DNA of 6,946 nt from Lachnospiraceae bacterium UBA4316 (GTDB taxonomy: Bacteria; Bacillota; Clostridia; Lachnospirales; Lachnospiraceae): contig DGUG01000232.1 in the NCBI GenBank assembly GCA_002394535.1, forward strand, positions 1-6,946, given 5' to 3'. A program made the translations under genes and the position numbers. The notes below the pieces were generated by a model, which saw nothing but the letters and a program-made list of their open reading frames with translations, had not been told where the DNA came from and ran no database searches. This document shows, piece by piece, positions 1 through 6,138 of this stretch. Within the stretch, counting starts at the first letter, position 1. Each line of letters starts with the position of its first letter.

Positions 1-18
1 CTGGTTAAATGTTGGCAT
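1..18 (-). CDS. rpsL: 30S ribosomal protein S12, first six codons only
   Basis: Only the start of this gene is inside the window; it continues past position 1. The codons read Met-Pro-Thr-Phe-Asn-Gln, the invariant beginning of bacterial ribosomal protein S12. S12 is a small-subunit protein at the decoding centre and the site of streptomycin-resistance changes. The ATG at 16-18 sits 6 nt after a near-perfect Shine-Dalgarno sequence (25-34) and behind a consensus sigma-A promoter, as expected for a highly expressed ribosomal gene. In Firmicutes rpsL normally leads rpsG, fusA and tuf; that these follow here is inference. Six residues are little, but the match plus the strong upstream signals make the call fairly safe. 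Confidence 0.85.
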
Positions 19-24
19 TCTTTT

Positions 25-34
25 CACCTCCTTT
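25..34 (-). promoter_or_regulatory. Strong Shine-Dalgarno site of rpsL
   Basis: The minus strand reads AAAGGAGGTG, almost full complementarity to the 16S rRNA 3' end, with 6 nt to the ATG at 18. It fixes the rpsL start and is the strongest ribosome binding site in the window. Confidence 0.9.
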
Positions 35-55
35 AAATAGTCTGTTTTTTGGGCA

Positions 56-81
56 ACGAAAATAAGTGCATTTTCGTGCAC
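56..81 (-). repeat. Two overlapping inverted repeats in the rpsL leader
   Basis: An 8-bp perfect inverted repeat (arms 56-63 and 70-77, ACGAAAAT/ATTTTCGT, 6-nt loop) overlaps a 5-bp one (arms 66-70 and 77-81, GTGCA/TGCAC, 6-nt loop). They share bases, so in RNA only one hairpin can form at a time. Both fall between the predicted rpsL transcription start (about 83) and its ribosome binding site. Neither is followed by a U-tract on the minus strand, so they do not look like a simple terminator. A role in leader stability, or as a protein or small-molecule target, is possible but unproven. Confidence 0.5.
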
Positions 82-89
82 GCTAAAAA

Positions 90-118
90 ATTATAATTAG
101 TAATTTAGGGGATGTCAA
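90..118 (-). promoter_or_regulatory. Consensus sigma-A promoter for rpsL
   Basis: On the minus strand a perfect -35 TTGACA (118-113) is followed by a 17-nt spacer and a perfect -10 TATAAT (95-90), placing the transcription start near 83. The leader to the ATG at 18 is then about 65 nt. The -35 lies only 31 nt past the end of the pilT stop codon (150). A full consensus match with ideal spacing is what one expects for a growth-driven ribosomal operon. Confidence 0.88.
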
Positions 119-149
119 GGACTTTTTTACGCGAAATACGCCTGAAATA

Positions 150-1220
150 CTACTTATTCAGAAGGCTTATTTTCTTCTGGAGCAATTCGGCATTGGTCGC
201 ATAGGTAAGCGCGGTCTTATCCGTAATCTTTCCATCCTTATATAAATTAAGAAGACTTGTGTCCATAGCGATCATGTCATCAGCCGCGGACGCATAGATC
301 ATTCCGTCGATCTGATGGACCTTGGACTCCCTGATCATGTTTCTGATAGCGGGAGTAAGTGTCATTATCTCAAATGCCGGAACGAGTCCGCCGTCCGTTG
401 ACGGAACAAGCTGCTGGGATACAACCGCCTGAAGTACCATTGAAAGCTGTAATGCGATCTGATGCTGCTGGTTGGGCGGAAAGGCATCGATTATACGGTC
501 TATTGTATTGGAAGCTCCGATGGTGTGAAGCGTGGATAAAATCAGATGACCGGTCTCTGCTGCCGTCATTGCGACATTCATCGTCTCATAATCACGCATC
601 TCTCCCAGAAGTATTACATCAGGGCTCTGACGAAGTGATGCGCGAAGGGCGGTGAGATAACTTTCCGTATCGGTAACGACCTCACGTTGGCTTACAATAC
701 TCATCTTATGCATATGAAGATACTCAAGAGGATCCTCAAGGGTGATTATATGAGAATGCCTCGTTGAATTGATATGGTCTATCATGCAGGCAAGCGTAGT
801 TGATTTTCCGCTTCCGGCGGGTCCCGTAACAAGAACCATGCCTTTCTTTCTGTCGGCAAACTCAATTACATTCGCAGGAATATTTCTCTCTGTCGGATCG
901 GGTATCCTGAAAGTGATAACACGGATAACGGCCGAGAGCGAACCTCTCTGCTTGTATGCGTTTATACGGAACCTTGCAACACCCTTTATCGCAAAGGAAA
1001 AATCATCATCACCGGTTTTCTGAAGACGGGATATATCCCTTCCGCCTGCAAGTTCGTAAATCTCCGTAATAAGAACCGCGGTATCCGCAGGCATAAGCTT
1101 CTCGCTGCTTTCTTCAACGAAAACTCCTTTTCTCTTATATGAAAGAGGAAGACCGGCTACTATAAAAATATCCGATGCTCCGTCCTGTGTGATTTTTGCC
1201 AGGGTTTCTTCTACAGCCAT
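150..1220 (-). CDS. pilT: PilT-type retraction ATPase of a type IV pilus system
   Basis: A 356-residue cytoplasmic secretion ATPase, close to the usual PilT length. The N-terminal PAS-like domain carries the family's GASDIFIVAGLP (14-25). Walker A GPAGSGKST is at 133-141, the Asp box ITLEDPLEYL at 159-168, Walker B DVILLGEMRD at 201-210 and the His-box STLHT at 229-233. The PilT hallmark AIRNMIRESK (291-300) is present, and the tetracysteine zinc site of PilB/GspE is absent, which favours PilT over an extension ATPase. In known systems PilT hexamers depolymerise the pilus at the inner membrane platform, giving twitching, gliding or DNA uptake. The ATG at 1220 has AAGGAG at 1233-1228, 7 nt away. 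It ends the pilus gene run and is followed directly by the rpsL promoter. A partner PilB is not in the window. Confidence 0.93.
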   Translation of the reverse strand: MAVEETLAKITQDGASDIFIVAGLPLSYKRKGVFVEESSEKLMPADTAVLITEIYELAGGRDISRLQKTGDDDFSFAIKGVARFRINAYKQRGSLSAVIRVITFRIPDPTERNIPANVIEFADRKKGMVLVTGPAGSGKSTTLACMIDHINSTRHSHIITLEDPLEYLHMHKMSIVSQREVVTDTESYLTALRASLRQSPDVILLGEMRDYETMNVAMTAAETGHLILSTLHTIGASNTIDRIIDAFPPNQQHQIALQLSMVLQAVVSQQLVPSTDGGLVPAFEIMTLTPAIRNMIRESKVHQIDGMIYASAADDMIAMDTSLLNLYKDGKITDKTALTYATNAELLQKKISLLNK

Positions 1221-1277
1221 AATTATTCTCCTTAGCTAATTTATAAGAGCCGATCCGCTTACTTACTTTGATAAGCT
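1221..1277. other. Intergenic gap before pilT
   Basis: This 57-nt gap is the longest untranslated stretch inside the gene run. It holds the pilT ribosome site (1228-1233). The minus strand has an AGAGC/GCTCT pair with a long loop, too weak to call a hairpin, and there is no T-tract, so no terminator. I see no clear promoter, and transcription probably runs on into pilT. Confidence 0.5.
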
Positions 1278-1790
1278 CTAAAACAACAGCTTCGTTCCCG
1301 ACTCACCTTCGGGACCATCCTTAACACTATCAAGCCACTCCCGGTTAACACTCGTGGTCCATGAGTCTATCTTAAACAGACTGTCATCACCAACATCCGG
1401 ATAATGTACCGTGAGTACTACATTCAGATTCTGTCCGTTCGTCACGGCGATCATATACGACAGTTTCTTGGAGCCGTCCTCACCGTCACTTACCTCGATC
1501 TTTTCGTTATCGGCGAAGAGTTCATCTACACCGTCTATATAATCCTTTTCGGTGTCACACCGGCTGTTATGTTTTGACAAAAGAGCCTCTATGTTAGCAA
1601 GATATATCTCTGCCATTCTGTTTGCATCATAATAACTGGCTGTTCTGTCGGCGGCTTCCTTGGACAGAACATAATCCGACCTTGCCGACATATACGAAAG
1701 AGCCGCAAAGGTAACAAGAGCCAGCAGCACAAATGTTACAAGTATAGAACTTGTTCCGATATTTATTCCTCCGGAATGCTTTCTGTCCAT
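1278..1790 (-). CDS. Small single-span membrane protein of the pilus cluster, pseudopilin-like
   Basis: A 170-residue protein with a short cytoplasmic N-terminus, one membrane helix (about 13-35, rich in Leu, Val and Ala) preceded by GGINIGTSS (7-15), then a helix-prone, charged stretch (about 36-75) and a soluble external domain. This is the pilin/pseudopilin layout, but the glutamate at +5 of a class III signal is missing, so cleavage by prepilin peptidase is doubtful. I do not recognise a named family, although similar proteins with an INIG-S-SIL start recur next to pilT in Lachnospiraceae as I remember them. The ATG lies 3 nt after the stop of the upstream gene and in the same frame (TAG GGG ATG), with a purine-rich AAAGGGGTAGGGG tract as ribosome site, so translation is probably coupled. 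A gap of 57 nt separates it from pilT. Confidence 0.7.
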   Translation of the reverse strand: MDRKHSGGINIGTSSILVTFVLLALVTFAALSYMSARSDYVLSKEAADRTASYYDANRMAEIYLANIEALLSKHNSRCDTEKDYIDGVDELFADNEKIEVSDGEDGSKKLSYMIAVTNGQNLNVVLTVHYPDVGDDSLFKIDSWTTSVNREWLDSVKDGPEGESGTKLLF

Positions 1791-1793
1791 CCC

Positions 1794-2234
1794 CTACCCC
1801 TTTGTATTGTTCATATATTTTGTAACATTAAGTGTATAAATGTCCCTGTAATCCGAAAGCCTTACGATACGCACTTCCATGTTCTGTATAGCCCCGTTAG
1901 GCTTCATCGTAACATCCGAAACATACACCGCATCCGAGTATCCGCAGGGCTCGAATTCCTCATCATAGAACACCTCGAAGAAACCTCCGTCACCACGTAC
2001 CGCATCCGGATAGTGCATCAAAACGGAATCGATATCGCCGTTCGTTCCACGCATAACCTCCGCAAAGCCCTGTGCTACGGAAACTGCCTCGTTAAGTTCT
2101 ACCGTCTCTTTCGTCATAACATAGGAAGTAACAAACAGCTTCACACATACAGCACCGCACGCTGCAAACAGAAGTATCGTTATGATCAGTTCCATAAGGA
2201 ACAGTGATGTTTTGGATTTGAGATATTTATTCAT
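1794..2234 (-). CDS. Prepilin-like protein with a class III-type signal
   Basis: A 146-residue protein with a basic start (Asn-Lys-Tyr-Leu-Lys-Ser-Lys-Thr), then SLFLMELIITILLF (10-23), matching the type IV prepilin pattern in which a small residue precedes the cut and Glu stands at +5 (Glu15). The usual Gly at -1 is Ser10, a tolerated but less common choice. The hydrophobic helix runs to about residue 33, followed by an acidic external domain with single Cys residues at 25, 29 and 97. This is the best pilin candidate in the window, but its size and one-of-four position suggest a minor pilin or pseudopilin. The ATG at 2234 has AAAGG at 2245-2241. Its TAG stop is followed by one codon and the next ATG in the same frame. 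Confidence 0.72.
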   Translation of the reverse strand: MNKYLKSKTSLFLMELIITILLFAACGAVCVKLFVTSYVMTKETVELNEAVSVAQGFAEVMRGTNGDIDSVLMHYPDAVRGDGGFFEVFYDEEFEPCGYSDAVYVSDVTMKPNGAIQNMEVRIVRLSDYRDIYTLNVTKYMNNTKG

Positions 2235-2257
2235 CCTTTTCCTTTGAGGTTATCACA

Positions 2258-2746
2258 TCAGATTCCGTCTGTATCACTGTATAGCGTTACAAAGAATTCC
2301 GTCTTCTCTCCGTTTGTATCTGTGATATTAAACCGGTACAACGAATCATTTTCCTTCTCGACCGAAAAATCATTTACCGCCAGTATCCGGGTTCCGGCCT
2401 TATAATCAAAATCATAATCCTCATCTGTCGTAAACTCCTTTAAATATCCGTCGTCTGCAAACAGATAGGTTACATATTTTTTGTCACCGGCGTTCTGGTA
2501 GAGCTTGAGTGTAGACCCTGTTTCATCAATCTCAACACCGTCCGTGTAATCGTGGGATCTGATCTTCTCGGTAACATACGACATGGCAGTACGCTTTTCG
2601 TAATTGCTGTTCATGTTGTTCACGGTACTCTCGTATATCCTTGCACCGAAAAGTACAACAAACAGAGCTGTTATGGCAAATGCACCAAACAGAGCGAGAA
2701 TGAACAGAAAATCCACTATTGATTTGTTTCTTTTGGCAAAATTCAT
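2258..2746 (-). CDS. DUF4860-like membrane protein of the pilus cluster
   Basis: A 162-residue protein with a basic N-terminus (AKRNKSIVDF), one membrane helix (about 12-35), then ARIYESTVNNMNSNYEKRTA (35-54) leading into YVTEKIRSHD (57-66) and a Tyr- and Asp-rich beta-type domain. The helix, the RTA..YV..KIR..D stretch and the neighbourhood fit the Firmicute family DUF4860 as I remember it; no profile was run. No +5 Glu is visible, so it is not a standard prepilin, although a pseudopilin-like fold is plausible. Start and upstream stop overlap as ATGA (2743-2746); GGAG at 2761-2758 may assist initiation, but coupling is likely. A 23-nt gap separates it from the next gene. The molecular role is unknown; minor pilus subunit or assembly cofactor is inferred from context. 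Confidence 0.7.
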   Translation of the reverse strand: MNFAKRNKSIVDFLFILALFGAFAITALFVVLFGARIYESTVNNMNSNYEKRTAMSYVTEKIRSHDYTDGVEIDETGSTLKLYQNAGDKKYVTYLFADDGYLKEFTTDEDYDFDYKAGTRILAVNDFSVEKENDSLYRFNITDTNGEKTEFFVTLYSDTDGI

Positions 2747-3081
2747 TTCCCGTGTATCTCCACAATAGTTACCGAAGGCATTATGTTGTCACCTACCGGA
2801 ACATAGTCAACCAGGTATCTTGACTTGTCGTATGTCAGTCCGTAATGGTCTTCTATATAAGCAAGACTCGGGGGATAGTAACCCTCAACCGCATAGCAAT
2901 GAATGATATCCTTATTTACAGCATCCGTCAGCACCTGCTTCTGATCTTTGGATGATGTGGATGCGATAAAAGATATACCCATCAGAAATACGGCGATGAT
3001 GATCACGAAAAAGAATACGGAAAAATTCATGGACTCTATTATTCGTTTTTTTAATCCGGGTCTGTTAAATCTGTTGTTCAT
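2743..3081 (-). CDS. Small pilin-like membrane protein with a conserved external motif
   Basis: A 112-residue protein with a basic N-terminus (to about residue 15), a strongly hydrophobic helix (about 18-40), and a short external part. That part contains HCYAVEGYYPPSL (61-73) and GLTYDKSRYLVDY (81-93), then a Gly-Asp-Asn-Ile-Met-Pro stretch. The Tyr-x-x-Glu-Gly-x-Tyr-Pro-x-Ser-Leu pattern recalls the 'G-x-YP-x-(T/S)' region after the helix in GspG-type pseudopilins, so a small pseudopilin fold is a reasonable inference. It has no class III cleavage motif. The gene is locked between its neighbours by 4-nt ATGA overlaps at both ends (3078-3081 and 2743-2746), with only weak ribosome sites, implying translational coupling and fixed stoichiometry with the platform protein. 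Exact function unknown. Confidence 0.72.
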   Translation of the reverse strand: MNNRFNRPGLKKRIIESMNFSVFFFVIIIAVFLMGISFIASTSSKDQKQVLTDAVNKDIIHCYAVEGYYPPSLAYIEDHYGLTYDKSRYLVDYVPVGDNIMPSVTIVEIHGK

Positions 3082-4127
3082 CCTATACTACCCATAACTC
3101 CCATAAGAGGTAACATTACCGACAAAAGGATAAGACACACAACAACCGACAGGATAATAACGAGTGTCGGTTCGAGAACCGATATGAGGTTCGACATTTT
3201 CTCGTCAACTTCCTCATCATATCCGACTGCTATCTTTTCAAGAACCTTGTCAACCGATCCCGTCCTGAATCCAACCGATATCATTCTTGAATACATATTG
3301 GAAAATATGCCCGACAGACTCAGAGCATCGGCAAATGATTTTCCCTCAGCCATGTATTCCTTGCTCTTATTGATCTTCTCGATCATATCGCTGTTGTCCA
3401 CAAGATTGGATACCATGGCAAGACTCTCATCGGTATCAAGTCCGGCACTCATTGTAAGTGCCATACCCGATGCAAACCTTCCCGCAGCGATCTTATCGTA
3501 CAATCCTCTTGTTGCAACAAACTTCGAGAGGAACCCGCGAAGCTTTGCTCTTCCGGCCGCTGTCTTGGTAAGCACAAACACCGCAACTATAAGCACTGCA
3601 GCAACTATGACTATTACAAGCGCATATTTGCTGACAACCGTTCCGAAGTTAAGCATTCCCTTTGAGAATCCGGTCATTTCCGTTCCAAGCTGTTTGAATA
3701 CATCGTTGAAGATCGGAAGAACCTTGATAACAAGCACAAGAATAACTATAAGCATCATTCCTACGATCATCATAGGGTAGGTAACCGCACTCTTGATGCC
3801 CCTTGCAACATTTTCCTCTCTGTTATAGTGGAATGCCAGCGCTTTCATTACTTCCTCAAGCTTACCTGACTGTTCGCCGATCTCTATCATATCAAGAGCA
3901 TACTTTGGGAAAACATGCGAAGCTTCAACCGAATGATGAAATGTATCTCCCTCGTTACACTTGTCAAGAATTGCCTGCAGGATCTGTCGTCCTTCTTCCG
4001 TTGTGGCATCTTCAAGCATGATCGAGATTCCTTCCATCGGAGAGATTCCCGCATTCAGTATCATCGCTATCTGATCACAGAACATAGACAGTTCCTGATT
4101 GTTGAGAAGCTTTTTCTTGTCGCTCAT
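3078..4127 (-). CDS. Type II secretion / type IV pilus platform protein (GspF/PilC family)
   Basis: A polytopic inner membrane protein of 349 residues that anchors the assembly ATPase and organises pilin insertion. Two repeated F domains are visible: the first (about 13-136) with GEQSGKLEEV (84-93), the second (about 214-337) with the matching GFRTGSVDKVLEKIA (286-300). Membrane helices fall near 119-140, 167-187 and 320-342, ending in the typical LEPTLVIILS (318-327) segment. It is somewhat shorter than the usual ~400 residues, mainly at the N-terminus. I chose the ATG at 4127 because GGAGG (4137-4133) precedes it by 5 nt; an in-frame TTG at 4139 lies inside that site and is unlikely. The stop overlaps the next start by 4 nt. 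Confidence 0.93.
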   Translation of the reverse strand: MSDKKKLLNNQELSMFCDQIAMILNAGISPMEGISIMLEDATTEEGRQILQAILDKCNEGDTFHHSVEASHVFPKYALDMIEIGEQSGKLEEVMKALAFHYNREENVARGIKSAVTYPMMIVGMMLIVILVLVIKVLPIFNDVFKQLGTEMTGFSKGMLNFGTVVSKYALVIVIVAAVLIVAVFVLTKTAAGRAKLRGFLSKFVATRGLYDKIAAGRFASGMALTMSAGLDTDESLAMVSNLVDNSDMIEKINKSKEYMAEGKSFADALSLSGIFSNMYSRMISVGFRTGSVDKVLEKIAVGYDEEVDEKMSNLISVLEPTLVIILSVVVCLILLSVMLPLMGVMGSIG

Positions 4128-4132
4128 TTTTT

Positions 4133-4137
4133 CCTCC
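4133..4137 (-). promoter_or_regulatory. Ribosome binding site that decides the GspF/PilC start
   Basis: GGAGG on the minus strand, then AAAAA and ATG at 4127. The alternative TTG start at 4139 overlaps this site, so the ATG is preferred. The surrounding 4128-4160 gap is AT-rich but shows no paired -35/-10, so no separate pilus promoter can be claimed. Confidence 0.8.
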
Positions 4138-4160
4138 AAATATTTAAGTATTATTAATAT

Positions 4161-5108
4161 TTAGTATGTATACTTAGTGGTATAGTTATTTCCGTCGCCT
4201 ATAAAGCTTTTTATCTTTTTTGTTCCGGCATTTGCTGCAAACGTGGGGTCCATAAGTGTCCAGTCCACACCGTCAAATTCTATTATTCCGTTTATCCAGC
4301 CTTCGTCTTCTATGTACGTTGTAACCCATGCATGATATGCATCACCCGCATATCCGAACTCCAATTTTGTCGGAATTCTCTGGCTCCTTAACATTGCTGC
4401 CATAAGTGCGGCGTAATCAAAACATATACCCTTTTTCTCTTTAAGCACCTGATCGACGCTCGGAACATAATTCGGTTTGACCGTTGCTGCTCTTTCGTGA
4501 TCATAGGTTATGTTCTTGATTACGTAATCATATACCGCGGCAATAACTTCTATGTCGGTTGCTTTCCCTTCCGCAAGATCTTTGCCGAGGGCAACTACAT
4601 CGGAATTAATATCAAACTGTACATAACAGTTGGGATACAGAAAAGGCAGATAGGGATCAGGCATTACAACGTCGATATCTTCCGCAAATTTCGTTGCATA
4701 CATACCTTCTTCTCCCATTCCCTCATATGCTATTACAGAATAAGTCCCGTCACCAAGGGACAGGGGTATTACCGAATCACCGTCGGGAATGATATATGTA
4801 TAAGTCACACTGTCATCACAGGATAACTGTATCTTAACATCATCAACTTCTCCCGTATTACTGACATACAGATATCCTTCGTCGGAGTTCGACGCATCTA
4901 CCGTAAGTTCACCTCCGCCAAGAATCTCTTTACCTCCGGCTACGGGAGTCAGGCACTTTGGCTCATTACTCCTGTTCTGCGTTGATCCGACCTTTGATAT
5001 CTCAACTTCTGTCTCTTCCGGCCCGTCATTACATGCGCATAGTGTTATTGCCATAATAACCGCACACATCAGAGCAAGTATTCTATTTGGATAAAACTGC
5101 CTGGACAA
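4161..5108 (-). CDS. Surface lipoprotein with a transglutaminase-like domain
   Basis: About 315 residues from the chosen TTG. The signal peptide has Arg, a hydrophobic core and a lipobox Leu-Cys-Ala-Cys, predicting a diacylglyceryl-Cys at residue 26 (28 if the upstream GTG is used) and anchoring outside the membrane. An acidic, Ser/Asn-rich linker and a beta-rich region (about 55-150) precede a transglutaminase-core domain (about 182-300). It carries Cys in GICFDYAALM (residue 229), His in YHAWV (259) and Asp in LMDPTFA (287), the full catalytic triad. Families with this fold include peptidases and crosslinking enzymes, so substrate and reaction are open; cell wall or pilus protein is a guess. 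TTG at 5108 lies 6 nt from GGAGG (5119-5115); the GTG at 5114 abuts that site. It overlaps the upstream gene, indicating coupling. Confidence 0.85.
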   Translation of the reverse strand: MSRQFYPNRILALMCAVIMAITLCACNDGPEETEVEISKVGSTQNRSNEPKCLTPVAGGKEILGGGELTVDASNSDEGYLYVSNTGEVDDVKIQLSCDDSVTYTYIIPDGDSVIPLSLGDGTYSVIAYEGMGEEGMYATKFAEDIDVVMPDPYLPFLYPNCYVQFDINSDVVALGKDLAEGKATDIEVIAAVYDYVIKNITYDHERAATVKPNYVPSVDQVLKEKKGICFDYAALMAAMLRSQRIPTKLEFGYAGDAYHAWVTTYIEDEGWINGIIEFDGVDWTLMDPTFAANAGTKKIKSFIGDGNNYTTKYTY

Positions 5109-5571
5109 TTCCACCCTCCGTATCGGGAATATAAATATTCAGAGTACCGCTTTCAAAATGAAACTTTACCGTTCCGTCAGGGTCGGTTGAAACAGGATAT
5201 ATTACCGATCCGTCTTCTTTTTTGGCGTATATCCCCTCGTAGTCTATATTGCTTCCGCTAAGCGTCATAACGAAGCATTGGTCATCTGCATCAATATGAT
5301 GTTCAGTAACCGTTATGTCCCCTCTGCCGATTCTGCCGCTCTCCTGTCTGCCCGCTAAGTAAAAGACCAACGGGCTCATGAGAACAAGAGCAAACAAAGA
5401 AACAGACAACCACTTCCCTGTCTTAACGAGTGTTGTATTTGCTATATTCTTGAAAAGCAGCACGTCCAGCGACTGCGTATTGGGAGTCTGTTCACACGCG
5501 GCGAAGACATTCTGAAGTGCTTCATTCGCTGCTTTTCTGTTTATACTGTATATTTTATTTCTTCTAAACAT
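5083..5571 (-). CDS. Probable membrane anti-sigma factor
   Basis: A 162-residue single-span protein: a basic cytoplasmic N-terminal part (1-53) with a helical AANEALQNVFAA stretch (14-25), a membrane helix (about 54-73), and an external beta-type domain containing SGSNIDYEGIYA (105-116), a DPDG turn and LNIYIPD (144-150). The layout of a cytoplasmic sigma-binding arm, membrane helix and external sensor domain, directly after an ECF sigma gene with an 8-nt overlap (5564-5571), points to its cognate anti-sigma factor. There is no zinc-binding HxxxCxxC motif, so it is not a ZAS-type protein; it resembles the DUF4179-like anti-sigma group of Firmicutes in architecture only. It has its own strong ribosome site, AAAGGAGG (5585-5578), 6 nt before ATG. 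The signal it senses is unknown. Confidence 0.72.
   Translation of the reverse strand: MFRRNKIYSINRKAANEALQNVFAACEQTPNTQSLDVLLFKNIANTTLVKTGKWLSVSLFALVLMSPLVFYLAGRQESGRIGRGDITVTEHHIDADDQCFVMTLSGSNIDYEGIYAKKEDGSVIYPVSTDPDGTVKFHFESGTLNIYIPDTEGGIVQAVLSK
5115..5119 (-). promoter_or_regulatory. Ribosome binding site inside the anti-sigma gene, setting the lipoprotein start
   Basis: GGAGG on the minus strand lies within the end of the upstream coding region. It touches the in-frame GTG (5114) but is 6 nt from the TTG at 5108, so the TTG is the better start. Certainty is moderate, since both starts give the same signal peptide and lipobox. Confidence 0.6.
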
Positions 5572-6136
5572 CTTCGCCCTCCTTTCTGAGCATTTTTTTG
5601 AGCCTCTCTCTGGCTGTTATCAGGTATCTCTTGACGCTGCTTCTCGAACACCCCAGTGCCGATGCAATGTCTTCGAGCTTCATGTCGTTGTAGTACCGCA
5701 TAACGACTACCTGCTGCTCATTGAAGGGAAGGGACGTGACTGCATCCTTCAGTCTCGATGTCTCATCCGTTGTTTCAGTTTTATCTTCCGGATTGTGATC
5801 AATGTAATCATCGCTTATCAGTTCCAGCAGTTCGGGATTGTTTTCTCCGTATTCCTGCCGGTTTTTGCGCTCCATATCGTAGCACACCCGGAAACATATC
5901 TGGTTAAGCCACGCCACAAACAATGCCGGCTCTTTGATCCCTCCGATATTTCTCAAGGCAAGGATGTATGTCTCCTGCAAGGCATCCTGTGCCAGATTGG
6001 GATCTCTTAAATAATGTGCCGCATAGTTGTATGTGTGCTGATATGTTATAGCGTACAGTTCGGCAAAAGCATCACTGTCGCCTCTTTGCGATTTTTGCAC
6101 CAAACGCCCTATATAGGCATGGTTAAAATCAGCCAT
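5564..6136 (-). CDS. ECF-type RNA polymerase sigma-70 family sigma factor
   Basis: A 190-residue sigma factor with only regions 2 and 4, the extracytoplasmic-function layout. Region 2 (about 21-90) includes DALQETYILALRNI (51-64), the polymerase-binding and -10 recognition segment, followed by FVAWLNQICFRVCYD (73-87). An acidic linker (about 98-126) leads to region 4 (about 127-177) with a helix-turn-helix, MKLEDIASALGCSRSSVKRY (152-171), for -35 binding. ATG at 6136 has AAGGTG (6147-6142) 5 nt upstream and begins 2 nt after the preceding stop. The next gene overlaps its end and probably encodes its inhibitor. ECF factors often activate their own operon; the weak -35 of the candidate promoter near 6900 leaves this possible but unsupported. 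Whether it also drives the pilus genes is inference from co-orientation. Confidence 0.9.
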   Translation of the reverse strand: MADFNHAYIGRLVQKSQRGDSDAFAELYAITYQHTYNYAAHYLRDPNLAQDALQETYILALRNIGGIKEPALFVAWLNQICFRVCYDMERKNRQEYGENNPELLELISDDYIDHNPEDKTETTDETSRLKDAVTSLPFNEQQVVVMRYYNDMKLEDIASALGCSRSSVKRYLITARERLKKMLRKEGEDV

Positions 6137-6138
6137 TA

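Noticed and set aside
131..141. Possible terminator after pilT
   Set aside because: The stem is only 3 bp and is followed on the minus strand by an A-rich rather than T-rich run.
2532..2765. Minus-strand 77-codon frame
   Set aside because: It overlaps the DUF4860-like gene in another frame, and its Cys/Arg-rich sequence has no domain features. The main frame has a membrane helix and tight ATGA coupling.
3184..3780. Long plus-strand open frame of 198 codons
   Set aside because: It lies antisense within the GspF/PilC gene, has no ribosome site, and its Ser/Thr/Ile-rich translation reflects the opposite strand. The same holds for the other plus-strand frames (359-655, 769-1023, 1776-2207, 4497-4826, 5795-6280).
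4128..4139. TTG start adding four residues to the GspF/PilC protein
   Set aside because: The TTG is inside the GGAGG-containing ribosome site. The ATG at 4127 has ideal 5-nt spacing.
4155..4185. Near-palindrome around the lipoprotein stop (AGTATGTATACTTAGT)
   Set aside because: Only 4 bp pair perfectly, the arms do not extend, and the tract is low-complexity AT sequence.
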